From Hyphomicrobium sp. CS1GBMeth3 (GTDB lineage: Bacteria > Pseudomonadota > Alphaproteobacteria > Rhizobiales > Hyphomicrobiaceae), in contig NZ_FPHO01000002.1 in assembly GCF_900117455.1 (NCBI RefSeq), positions 248,001-312,000 on the forward strand: a DNA stretch of 64,000 bases. The letters run 5' to 3'. A program made the position numbers and the translations under genes. The notes under the pieces are model-generated. The model did not search any database, was not told where the DNA came from, and was given only the letters and a program-made list of their open reading frames with translations. Below are positions 56,916-64,000 of this stretch, one piece after another. How positions within the stretch are numbered: the stretch's first letter is position 1; each line of letters starts with the position of its first letter.

Positions 56916-58106
56916 ATGGCTGAGACCGAGATTCGTCCGTTCAACATCAACTTCGGTCCGCAGCATCCGGCCGCGCACGGCGTGCTGCGGCTCGTGCTCG
57001 AGCTCGACGGCGAGGTGGTCGAGCGCGTCGATCCGCACATCGGGCTCCTGCATCGCGGTACCGAGAAGCTGATCGAAGCCAAAACGTATCTGCAGGCCAT
57101 CGGCTATTTCGACCGCCTCGACTACGTGGCGCCGATGAACCAGGAGCATGCGTTCTGCCTCGCGGCCGAGCGGCTCTTGGGCCTCGAGGTGCCGCGGCGC
57201 GCGCAGCTCATTCGCGTGCTTTATTCCGAGATCGGGCGGCACCTGTCGCATCTGCTCAACGTCACCACGCAGGCGATGGACGTCGGCGCGCTGACGCCGC
57301 CTCTGTGGGGCTTCGAGGAGCGTGAGAAGCTCATGGTGTTCTACGAGCGCGCCTCCGGCAGCCGCATGCACGCAAAATATTTCCGTATCGGCGGCGTGCA
57401 TCAGGACCTGCCGGCGCAGCTCATCGAGGACATCTATGCCTGGTGCGATCCGTTCCTGAAGGTGCTCGACGACATCGACAACCTGCTGACGGAGAACCGC
57501 ATCTTCAAGCAGCGCAACGTCGATATCGGCGTCGTCGCCCTCGAGGATGCGTTCGCGTGGGGTTTCTCGGGCGTCATGATGCGCGGGTCGGGCGCGGCGT
57601 GGGACCTTCGCAAGTCGCAGCCTTACGAGTGCTATGCGGAGCTCGATTTCGACATTCCGATCGGCAAGAACGGCGACTGCTACGATCGCTATCTGATCCG
57701 CATGCTCGAGATGCGCGAGAGCGTGAAGATCATGAAGCAGGCTTGTGAGAAACTGATGAGCGCGGACGGGTCGGGTCCGGTCTCGGCGCGCAATCCGCGC
57801 GTGGTGCCGCCGAAGCGGGGCGAGATGAAGCGCTCCATGGAAGCGCTGATCAATCACTTCAAGCTCTACACGGAAGGCTTCCATGTGCCGCCGGGCGAGG
57901 TGTACGCCGCCGTCGAAGCACCCAAGGGCGAGTTCGGCGTCTATCTCGTGGCGGACGGCTCGAACAAGCCATATCGGTGCAAGATCCGTGCGCCCGGCTT
58001 CCCGCATCTCGCGGCGATGGACTTCCTCAACAAAGGCCACATGCTGGCCGACGTCAGCGCCATCCTCGGATCGCTCGACATCGTGTTCGGTGAGATCGAC
58101 CGCTGA
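56916..58106 (+). CDS. nuoD: NADH-quinone oxidoreductase subunit D
   Basis: 396 residues from the ATG at 56916. The 49-kDa subunit lining the quinone site: [21 protein letters not shown] at the start, [16 protein letters not shown], and [21 protein letters not shown], ending [29 protein letters not shown]. Normal length. nuoE does not follow; the next gene is on the other strand. Confidence 0.97.
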   Translation: MAETEIRPFNINFGPQHPAAHGVLRLVLELDGEVVERVDPHIGLLHRGTEKLIEAKTYLQAIGYFDRLDYVAPMNQEHAFCLAAERLLGLEVPRRAQLIRVLYSEIGRHLSHLLNVTTQAMDVGALTPPLWGFEEREKLMVFYERASGSRMHAKYFRIGGVHQDLPAQLIEDIYAWCDPFLKVLDDIDNLLTENRIFKQRNVDIGVVALEDAFAWGFSGVMMRGSGAAWDLRKSQPYECYAELDFDIPIGKNGDCYDRYLIRMLEMRESVKIMKQACEKLMSADGSGPVSARNPRVVPPKRGEMKRSMEALINHFKLYTEGFHVPPGEVYAAVEAPKGEFGVYLVADGSNKPYRCKIRAPGFPHLAAMDFLNKGHMLADVSAILGSLDIVFGEIDR

Positions 58107-58272
58107 TATCGCTCACGCGCCTGTTCGTGCACCTCGGGAGGTGCGCTGGCGCTCCGCGGGGGCGCGGCTTGCCGCGGTCGCCCTTGGCTCCGTAGCCTTC
58201 GGCTGCGTTAAGCGTGTGGACTAGATTGTGATCGAGTTCAGCCGTGTGGCTCAGCTCACGCATAAACCTCAG
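58107..58272. other. Intergenic hairpins after nuoD
   Basis: It holds GCACCTC-GG-GAGGTGC, a CGCGGC-TT-GCCGCG palindrome at 58163-58176 shared with 43363 and 48253, and a small AGCC-TTC-GGCT hairpin. They could end the nuo transcript, but none has a T-run. Confidence 0.4.
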
Positions 58273-59028
58273 CTAAGGTTCGTAGCCTTCGAAGATGGGG
58301 GCGTCGGCGTAGCGGGCGGCGCGGCGGCGGTCGGCTTCGGTTCGGACGGTCCAGGTGAGAAGCGGCAGGCCGTAGCGTTCGCGCGCGATGCGCGGAGCCA
58401 GTTTCGCTAAAGCACCGACCTCGTAGGCGATGAAATCCGGGTCCGCTGCGCCCATCCCGAGCAGGTTGGCAAGTCGCCAGCTCCGCCAGCGGCCGAGTTG
58501 CGGCCACCACAGCATGCCGTCCGCATCACGGTATCGGCCCGAGACGATGCCGCGCGGTACGCCGGGGGCGAGTTCCTTGATCACTTCCATCACAGCCGGG
58601 TCGAACGACATCAGTGCGATGGGGCCGCTGTGGGCGCTCGCGAGACGTGCGATCTCGCCGAGAAACGCACGGTCGGGCGGCGACCAGTTACTCTTGATCT
58701 CGACGACGAGCGGTACGCGCGCTCCGCATAGGGCCAGGAATTCGGTCATCGTCAGGATGCCGATGGTGTCGGTGTCGCGGTAGCGGATCCGCTTGAGGTC
58801 GTCAGCGCCCAGGTGCGAAACGGGACCTGTCTTGTGCGTCAGTCGGTCGAGGGTGTCGTCGTGGAGTACGATTGGCCGGCCGCCGCCAGCCGCGACCACG
58901 TCGCACTCGATGGCGTAGCCCTTGGCGATGGCGGCCTTGAAGGCGGGCGCCGTGTTCTCGATCACGCCTTTTGCTGCGTTGTGCAGCCCGCGGTGGGCGA
59001 TGGGGCGCAGGAAGACGCGATCGAGCAT
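58273..59028 (-). CDS. Glycerophosphodiester phosphodiesterase
   Basis: 251 residues. TIM-barrel GDPD fold with the catalytic HRGLHN near residue 13, ENTAPAF, IECDVVAAGGGRPIVLHDDTLDRLT (metal and catalytic residues) and the late LLTWTVRTEAD. It releases glycerol-3-phosphate from glycerophosphodiesters. No signal peptide, so it acts in the cytoplasm. It starts eight bases after the RidA-like stop on the same strand. Confidence 0.92.
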   Translation of the reverse strand: MLDRVFLRPIAHRGLHNAAKGVIENTAPAFKAAIAKGYAIECDVVAAGGGRPIVLHDDTLDRLTHKTGPVSHLGADDLKRIRYRDTDTIGILTMTEFLALCGARVPLVVEIKSNWSPPDRAFLGEIARLASAHSGPIALMSFDPAVMEVIKELAPGVPRGIVSGRYRDADGMLWWPQLGRWRSWRLANLLGMGAADPDFIAYEVGALAKLAPRIARERYGLPLLTWTVRTEADRRRAARYADAPIFEGYEP

Positions 59029-59035
59029 CTGTGCC

Positions 59036-59503
59036 TTATCCCGTGATGGCGATGATGGCGTCGACCTCGACAGCCGAGTTCAGCGGCAGGCTCGAGACGC
59101 CGACGGCGGCTCGCGTGTGGCGTCCCTTGTCGCCGAGTACCTCGACGAAGAGATCGGATGCGCCGTTGACGACCTTCGGATGGTCGGTGAACGCCGGGGT
59201 GGCGTTGACGAAGCCGGTGAGGCGAACGACCTGCGCAATGCGGTCGAGGCTGCCGAGCGCGGCCTTGGCTTGGGCGAGGATGTTCAGGGCGCAGAGGCGG
59301 GCGGCGGCCTGTCCGATCTCAACCTCGACATCCTGACCCAGGGCTCCGGTCACGATCTTGCCGTTGGCGCCCTTGGAAATCTGTCCCGAGATGAACAGGA
59401 GGTTGCCGGCGATGGCGTGGGGGACGTAGTTGGCCACCGGGTTGGGCGCCTCGGGGAGTGTAATGCCAAGCTCGGCCAGGCGGGCCTCGATGGTGCCGGT
59501 CAT
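59036..59503 (-). CDS. RidA/YjgF-family protein
   Basis: 155 residues from the ATG at 59503, preceded by GGAG; an in-frame ATG at 59518 lacks a ribosome site. The longer RidA subgroup: ARLAELGITLPEAPNPVANY, LFISGQISKGANGK, VRLTGFVNATPAFTDHPKVV and the substrate-binding Arg in HTRAAVGVSSLP. RidA enzymes deaminate reactive imines from amino-acid metabolism; this subgroup is less well tested. Forms a two-gene unit with the GDPD gene. Confidence 0.9.
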   Translation of the reverse strand: MTGTIEARLAELGITLPEAPNPVANYVPHAIAGNLLFISGQISKGANGKIVTGALGQDVEVEIGQAAARLCALNILAQAKAALGSLDRIAQVVRLTGFVNATPAFTDHPKVVNGASDLFVEVLGDKGRHTRAAVGVSSLPLNSAVEVDAIIAITG

Positions 59504-59685
59504 TCGGGTCGTCTCCATGGGGGTTATCGGGCCGTTGCCGCTTGACGCGAGGCACGTGGCCGCAGAATGGTCGGTGTTCCTTGATAGCCGCTCGATCTGA
59601 CTTTGCAACGGACCGGACGTACCTTAGATTCCGGCCAGAGATCAGGCTGCTTCTTTCGGGCAGCCTTTGTAACAGGATGAGAAGA

Positions 59686-60573
59686 ATGCGGAAGCGGGGT
59701 TACGGACTGGTCATTGCGGCGTCTGCCTTGGCGGCGCCCTTCGCGCTTGCGCTTCCGTGGCTGCATGCTGGCGCGCACGCGACGCCCGCGCTCAAGGAGG
59801 TGGTGTTCGCTCCGCATCGGGCGGTCTACGATCTATCGCTCGACCGGGCGCAGTCCGGCTCGGGCGTAACGGGTGTCACCGGACGCATCGTCTATGAGCT
59901 CACCGGCAATGCGTGCGAAGGCTATGCGCAGAGCATGCGCTTCGTGACACAGACCGTGAATCAGGACGGCGACGTACAGACGACGGACCTCAGGACGTCG
60001 AGCTGGGAAGAGGTGCCGGCGCGGCGGCTGCGTTTCAGCACGAGTACCTACCAGAACGAGCTGCCGGGCGAACAGACGCAGGGCGTCGCCAACCGCGCAC
60101 AGGGAAACGGGCCGGCGACTGTTGAGCTGGCGCGCCCGGAGAAGCGGGAGATCAAGATTCCCGGCAACATCTATTTCCCGATTCAGCATTCGATGGCGAT
60201 CATCCAGGCGGCGCGCGCCGGGCGCACCATTCTGGCGGCGGATCTCTTCGATGGGTCGGAGACCGGAGACAAGGTCTACGCGACTTCGACGGCCATCGGC
60301 CGCGAGACCAAGCCCGGGAGCGGCGCCGTGGTCTCGCTCGCCAAGGGTGTTGCGGATCTCGATCGCGTACTCTCGTGGCCGATCTCGGTCAGCTATTTTC
60401 CCGCCGGGCAGCAGCAGGGCGATGCGATCCCGCTCTATGAGATGTCGTATCGTTTCCACGACAACGGCGTCACGAGCAGTCTGCGCATCAATCACGGCGA
60501 CTTCGCCATCGCCGGCGAGCTCAAGGAGCTGACCTACTTCGAAGCCTCGCCCTGCAAGAGCACGGCGCCGTAG
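59686..60573 (+). CDS. eipB: EipB-like periplasmic protein (DUF1849)
   Basis: 295 residues from the ATG at 59686 (AGGATGAGAAG upstream); an ATG at 59677 is an alternative. A signal-anchor-like segment (GLVIAASALAAPFALALPWL) precedes the DUF1849 domain: APHRAVYDLSLDRAQSGSGV, GRIVYELTGNACEGYAQSMR and ELKELTYFEASPCKS. The Cys in NACEGY and the Cys near the end match the conserved disulfide of Brucella EipB, a 14-strand spiral protein needed for envelope integrity. The assignment rests on motif recall rather than alignment. Confidence 0.85.
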   Translation: MRKRGYGLVIAASALAAPFALALPWLHAGAHATPALKEVVFAPHRAVYDLSLDRAQSGSGVTGVTGRIVYELTGNACEGYAQSMRFVTQTVNQDGDVQTTDLRTSSWEEVPARRLRFSTSTYQNELPGEQTQGVANRAQGNGPATVELARPEKREIKIPGNIYFPIQHSMAIIQAARAGRTILAADLFDGSETGDKVYATSTAIGRETKPGSGAVVSLAKGVADLDRVLSWPISVSYFPAGQQQGDAIPLYEMSYRFHDNGVTSSLRINHGDFAIAGELKELTYFEASPCKSTAP

Positions 60574-60609
60574 GAGTAGCCACGGGCTCTCATTTCGGTC
60601 GCTTTTGCG

Positions 60610-61545
60610 TCAGTCGTTCCACAGCCAGGCGGCGCCGCGCACGCCGCTGGCGTCGCCCCATTTCGGCGGCCGGATGACGATGTTTTTGATGTCGGAAAAG
60701 ACGTAGGGCGCCGCGAGCCGCGGGAGCTCCTCGTAGAGATGCGGTAGCTTCGAGAGGCCGCCGCCGAGCACGATCACCTCGGGGTCGATGATGTTGATGA
60801 CGTGGGCGATCCCGCGCGCAAGGCGCGAGGCGTGGCGCTCGAGGCTGGTTTTCGCCGCCGGCTCGCCCAACGCGGCGCGGGCAACGATCTCATGACCTGA
60901 GACGAGTTCGCCTGTCCGTCGCTGGTAGTCGCCGGACAAGCCGGTGCCAGAGGCCCACATCTCCATGCAGCCCAGGCGTCCACACCAGCACCGGGGACCG
61001 GGATGCTCGTCCGGCTCCGACCAAGGCAGAGGGTTGTGACCCCATTCGCCGCCTATGCCACGGGCGCCGTGCAGTACGTGTCCGTCGATGACGATGCCGC
61101 CGCCGCAGCCCGTGCCGACGATGATGCCGAATACGCTTTTGGCGCCGGCGCCGGCGCCATCGGTTGCCTCCGACAGGGCGAAGCAATTGGCGTCGTTGGC
61201 CATTCGCACCGAGCGTCCGAGCGCGGACTCGAGGTCCTCGCGCAGCGTACGACCGTTGAGCCATGTCGAATTGGCGTTACGGACGTGGCCGGTCAGCGGC
61301 GAGAGGGAGCCCGGCATGCCGATGCCGACGCTTGCTGCTTCGCCGATGTCGGATTCGAGATCGCGGATGATGTCGACGAGCGCGGCAACGGTGTCCTCGT
61401 AGAAGCCCTGAGGTGCCAGAATGCGCCGCCGCGTGGCTTCCTCTCCGCTGGATGTCAGGATGCGGCCTTCGATCTTCGTGCCGCCGAGATCGATGCCCAT
61501 GCGCATGCGCTGGGCCGTGCCACTGGTGCCCGGCACCTTGTTCAT
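60610..61545 (-). CDS. ROK-family sugar kinase
   Basis: 311 residues. ASKHA kinase with the phosphate loop GIDLGGTKIEG near residue 18, the catalytic DANCFALSEA, GTGCGGGIV, and the ROK zinc motif GHNPLPW with CWCGRLGCMEMWASG. This is the N-acetylglucosamine/fructokinase-like branch; fructokinase is the usual annotation in Hyphomicrobiales. The substrate is not certain. It follows a DUF3572 gene by eleven bases on the same strand. Confidence 0.9.
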   Translation of the reverse strand: MNKVPGTSGTAQRMRMGIDLGGTKIEGRILTSSGEEATRRRILAPQGFYEDTVAALVDIIRDLESDIGEAASVGIGMPGSLSPLTGHVRNANSTWLNGRTLREDLESALGRSVRMANDANCFALSEATDGAGAGAKSVFGIIVGTGCGGGIVIDGHVLHGARGIGGEWGHNPLPWSEPDEHPGPRCWCGRLGCMEMWASGTGLSGDYQRRTGELVSGHEIVARAALGEPAAKTSLERHASRLARGIAHVINIIDPEVIVLGGGLSKLPHLYEELPRLAAPYVFSDIKNIVIRPPKWGDASGVRGAAWLWND

Positions 61546-61556
61546 TCCCTGCTCCG

Positions 61557-61859
61557 TTACGTCTGGGTCTCGATACCGAGGCTGCGTGCGAGTGCGTGGC
61601 GCGTGGGCTCGACAGCTTCAGGCGCGATGCCTTTCGAGGCTGTGAACACGAGCAAGAGGGACTCGTCACCGAGCAGGTAATCCAGCACAGCGAGAAGGGT
61701 TTCCGGTGCTCCCGCGACAGCCCGCAGCTGATCGGGCTCGATCCCCGTCAAGGCCAGAAAGCGGCCGAGGCGAGCGCCGTCCTCGGCGAGGAAAGCGAGG
61801 CCCGCGAGGGCCATCGTCTCGGCCTCCTCGGCGGTCGGTGCGGAGCGTCGATTCAGCAT
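61557..61859 (-). CDS. DUF3572-family protein
   Basis: 100 residues. Matches the alphaproteobacterial DUF3572 family: AEEAETMALAGLAFLAED near the start, then FLALTGIEPDQLRAVAGAPE and LAVLDYLLGDESLLLVFTAS. The family is almost always encoded divergently from divK, as here, so a link to cell-cycle signalling has been supposed but not shown. Ribosome site GGAGG lies ten bases upstream. Confidence 0.88.
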   Translation of the reverse strand: MLNRRSAPTAEEAETMALAGLAFLAEDGARLGRFLALTGIEPDQLRAVAGAPETLLAVLDYLLGDESLLLVFTASKGIAPEAVEPTRHALARSLGIETQT

Positions 61860-62043
61860 CGGTGGGCGTCCTCCATTTTTATTGTTATATCTGATACTTA
61901 TCCCCTACTTTGCTCCTTGATGCGCATGTTTCAACAGTTGCTTAAGCTAAGCTGTGCACACTCCCTCCATATGGCCCTCAGAATCGGTGCAGTTAAAGGC
62001 GGGGTGGCAACAACCTTCGACGATGACCTATCAGGAGACCAGA

Positions 62044-62454
62044 ATGGCCGTCGAGGGCCAGAAGCAGGGTAACGCGGCCCAGACGCCAAAGACCGTGCTG
62101 ATCGTGGAAGACAACGAGCTCAATATGAAGCTCTTCCATGATCTCTTGGACGCCTACGGCTACCTCACCGTGCAGACGCGGAACGGTCTCGATGCTTTGA
62201 CGCTCGCGCGCGTGCATCGCCCGGACCTCATTCTCATGGACATCCAGCTTCCGGAGGTCTCCGGTCTCGAGGTGACCCGCTGGCTCAAGGAGGACGACGA
62301 GCTGAGGGACATCCCGGTTGTCGCCGTGACGGCGTTTGCGATGAAGGGCGATGAGGAGCGCATTCGCTCGGGCGGATGCGAGGCGTATGTGTCGAAGCCA
62401 ATCTCCGTTTCCGTATTTCTCGACACGGTCAGACGTTTTGTCGGGGATGCCTGA
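62044..62454 (+). CDS. divK: Cell-cycle response regulator DivK
   Basis: 136 residues from the ATG at 62044 (CAGGAG upstream). A single receiver domain with the acidic pair VEDNE, the phosphoacceptor Asp66 ([14 protein letters not shown]), the Thr in VTAFA and the Lys in YVSKPIS. A 13-residue N-terminal extension is present compared with Caulobacter DivK. DivK modulates the DivJ/PleC/DivL kinases and thereby CtrA. The pleD gene follows after 50 bases. Confidence 0.95.
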   Translation: MAVEGQKQGNAAQTPKTVLIVEDNELNMKLFHDLLDAYGYLTVQTRNGLDALTLARVHRPDLILMDIQLPEVSGLEVTRWLKEDDELRDIPVVAVTAFAMKGDEERIRSGGCEAYVSKPISVSVFLDTVRRFVGDA

Positions 62455-62504
62455 GCCACACGGCCGTACTGTGGATTTGGTGTCGCGTGCGTTGAGAGTT
62501 TATC

Positions 62505-63875
62505 ATGACTGCTCGAGTTCTGGTCGTCGACGATATTCTGGCCAATATCAAGCTCCTGCAGGCACGCCTCGAGGCTGAGTACTTCGAGGTCATTTCAGCA
62601 TCCAACGGCCTCGATGCCCTTGAGATCTGCCAGCGCGAGCGGGTCGACGTCGTGCTGCTCGACGTCATGATGCCCGGCATCGATGGCTTCGAGGTCTGCC
62701 GCCGGCTCAAGGCCTCGCCGTTGACGCTGCACATCCCGGTGGTGATGGTCACCGCGCTCGATCAAGCGTCGGACAAGATCCAGGGCCTCGACTGCGGGGC
62801 GGACGATTTTCTCACCAAGCCGGTCGATGACATCGCGCTCGTGACGCGCGTGAAGAGCCTTGCACGGCTCAAGATGCTCAACGACGAAATGCTGATGCGC
62901 GTCGTCACGAGCCGCCAGATGGGGCTCGCGGACAACGACACGCTGGCGCGTATTCTCGCCGACAAGCCGGCGCGTGTGCTTGTCGTCGACGATCATCCGC
63001 GCTCGTCGTCGCGTGTCATGTCGGCGCTCGCGAAGCATCACGAAGCCTATATCGAGTCCGATCCGCAAGCGGCGCTTCTGCATGTGGCTGAAAATCCGTT
63101 CGATCTTCTGGTGGTGGCGCTTACGCTCGAGCACTCGGACGGGCTTCGGTTCTGCTCGCAGGTCCGCTCGCTCGACCGCACGCGGCATGTGCCGATCCTG
63201 CTCATGGTCGATCCGGGAGACGAGGCCCGTCTCATTCGCGGGCTCGACATGGGCGTCAACGATTACCTGATGCGTCCGGTGGATCGGCACGAGCTTCTGG
63301 CGCGCGTCAGAACCCAGGTGCGCCGCAAGCGGTTCTCGGACCATTTGCGCAACCAGATCCGCGAAAGCGTGGAGCTATCCGTCACCGATCCGCTGACGGG
63401 ACTGTATAACCGGCGCTACATGGAGCGCCATCTCAAGACGCTGATTGCGGACGCCGAGCGTACCGGGCGGTCGCTTTCGATCCTGATCGCGGATATCGAC
63501 CACTTCAAGCGCGTCAACGATACCTACGGCCATGACGTTGGTGATCTGGTGCTCAAGGAGTTTTCGGACCGCTTCCGGCGCTATACACGCGGCGTGGACC
63601 TGGCGTGCCGGCTCGGCGGGGAGGAATTCCTGATCATCATGCCCGACACCGACAAAGTCGTTGCCAGGCAGGTGGCCGAGAGGGTGCGTGAGTGTGTCGC
63701 AGTCCACCCCTTCAGCATCGGTCCGGGCGAGGAAACCTGGGTTACGGCAAGCGTCGGTCTTGCAACCTGGGAGGGAGAAGGGGACACCTCGGAGGCTCTT
63801 TTCAAGCGGGCGGACAGCGCCCTTTACGTTGCCAAGCGGCAGGGGCGGAACCAAGTTGTCGCAGACGCGGCCTGA
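62505..63875 (+). CDS. pleD: Response regulator/diguanylate cyclase PleD
   Basis: 456 residues. REC1 has the phosphoacceptor D53 (VVLLDVMMPGIDGF); REC2 (about 150-270) has an Ala where the phosphoacceptor would be (LLVVALTLEHSDG), as in Caulobacter PleD, where it is a dimer adaptor. The GGDEF domain (about 290-455) has GGEEF intact and the RxxD inhibitory site (RGVD) five residues before it, so it should make c-di-GMP with product inhibition. Forms the classic divK-pleD pair controlling polar development. Confidence 0.96.
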   Translation: MTARVLVVDDILANIKLLQARLEAEYFEVISASNGLDALEICQRERVDVVLLDVMMPGIDGFEVCRRLKASPLTLHIPVVMVTALDQASDKIQGLDCGADDFLTKPVDDIALVTRVKSLARLKMLNDEMLMRVVTSRQMGLADNDTLARILADKPARVLVVDDHPRSSSRVMSALAKHHEAYIESDPQAALLHVAENPFDLLVVALTLEHSDGLRFCSQVRSLDRTRHVPILLMVDPGDEARLIRGLDMGVNDYLMRPVDRHELLARVRTQVRRKRFSDHLRNQIRESVELSVTDPLTGLYNRRYMERHLKTLIADAERTGRSLSILIADIDHFKRVNDTYGHDVGDLVLKEFSDRFRRYTRGVDLACRLGGEEFLIIMPDTDKVVARQVAERVRECVAVHPFSIGPGEETWVTASVGLATWEGEGDTSEALFKRADSALYVAKRQGRNQVVADAA

Positions 63876-63924
63876 TCAACGCCTTGGGCGCGTTTCGAAA
63901 AAGTTATATTGTCAGTCGACTGAT

Positions 63925-64000
63925 CTAATGCCGATTCTTCCCGCAGCGCATGCCGCGCTCGGCCCGCTTCGCGATGGTCAGGCAACTTTCGGCCGGTCCG
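63925..64000 (-). CDS. Possible 3' end of a leftward gene (partial)
   Basis: The minus strand is open from the window edge to a TAG at 63925, giving a basic C-terminus (KRAERGMRCGKNRH). Third-position GC (19 of 23 codons) is like the neighbours, whereas the overlapping rightward ATG frame at 63928 is poorer and lacks a ribosome site. Too short to name. Confidence 0.35.
   Translation of the reverse strand, partial: GPAESCLTIAKRAERGMRCGKNRH

Noticed and set aside
61860..62043. CtrA sites (TTAA-N7-TTAA) upstream of divK
   Set aside because: Only isolated TTAA half-sites are present; spacing does not match.
63928..64000. A rightward gene starting at the ATG at 63928
   Set aside because: No ribosome site and lower third-position GC than the leftward frame over the same bases.

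Overview
The window is GC-rich DNA from an alphaproteobacterium of the order Hyphomicrobiales (Rhizobiales), most likely a Hyphomicrobium-like or related methylotroph. The grounds are the gene order tig-clpP-clpX-lon-hupB followed by nuoABC, the DUF3572/divK/pleD block, EipB (DUF1849), DUF1489, a GAAC-N7-GAAC LexA box of the alphaproteobacterial type, and FixK/FNR-type boxes. Assignment to a genus is inference. It is a chromosomal housekeeping segment: I see no insertion sequence, prophage, CRISPR array or rRNA operon.

Layout. 1-3033: the magnesium transporter MgtE (5' end outside the window) and an unusual CorA-like protein. 3081-11508: small envelope, secreted and metabolic genes (coiled-coil periplasmic protein, DUF4287/DUF5655 protein, ICMT-like methyltransferase, SH3b protein, YdcF, DUF1489, a HisC-like aminotransferase, a YkgJ cysteine-cluster protein). 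11833-20110: a membrane-anchored pentapeptide-repeat protein, ssb under a candidate LexA box, a codon-use outlier with a leucine zipper and zinc ribbon, a CDF-like protein without the usual metal ligands, a PRC-barrel protein and gyrA. 20213-27417: an iron locus with two divergent TonB-dependent siderophore receptors, a PiuC-type Fe(II) dioxygenase and an FMN-dependent alpha-hydroxy-acid oxidase. 27454-29150: a Crp/Fnr regulator divergent from an OmpW porin, with two FNR/FixK boxes between them.

29703-34643: coaD, two cyclophilins (one a lipoprotein, one cytoplasmic), a DUF423 protein, a proline-rich small ORF, and a queuosine cluster queA-(89-aa protein)-tgt whose genes overlap. 35771-36546: tRNA-Lys followed by a 5'-truncated acyltransferase. 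36801-40083: a mercaptopyruvate sulfurtransferase, a VWA protein and an OpgG/OpgD-type glucan protein. 40588-48019: tRNA-Leu, then the proteostasis block tig, clpP, clpX, lon, and hupB. 48020-52016: palindromic interspersed repeats, tRNA-Val, DUF1993 and AAA proteins, a sulfatase-fold membrane enzyme with a small membrane partner, and tRNA-Asp. 52053-53692: a divergent sugar transferase and epimerase pair.

53884-58106: nuoA, nuoB and nuoC, then a 32-codon ORF, a FlK-like thioesterase and two GFA-family zinc proteins packed with overlaps or very short gaps, then nuoD. The rest of complex I does not follow. 58273-63875: a glycerophosphodiesterase/RidA pair, EipB, a ROK kinase, DUF3572, and the divK-pleD cell-cycle signalling pair. 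The most interesting points are the foreign genes inside the split nuo operon, the gene between queA and tgt, the paired FNR/FixK boxes, the ligand-less CDF and TGT proteins, and the composite repeat downstream of hupB and tRNA-Val.
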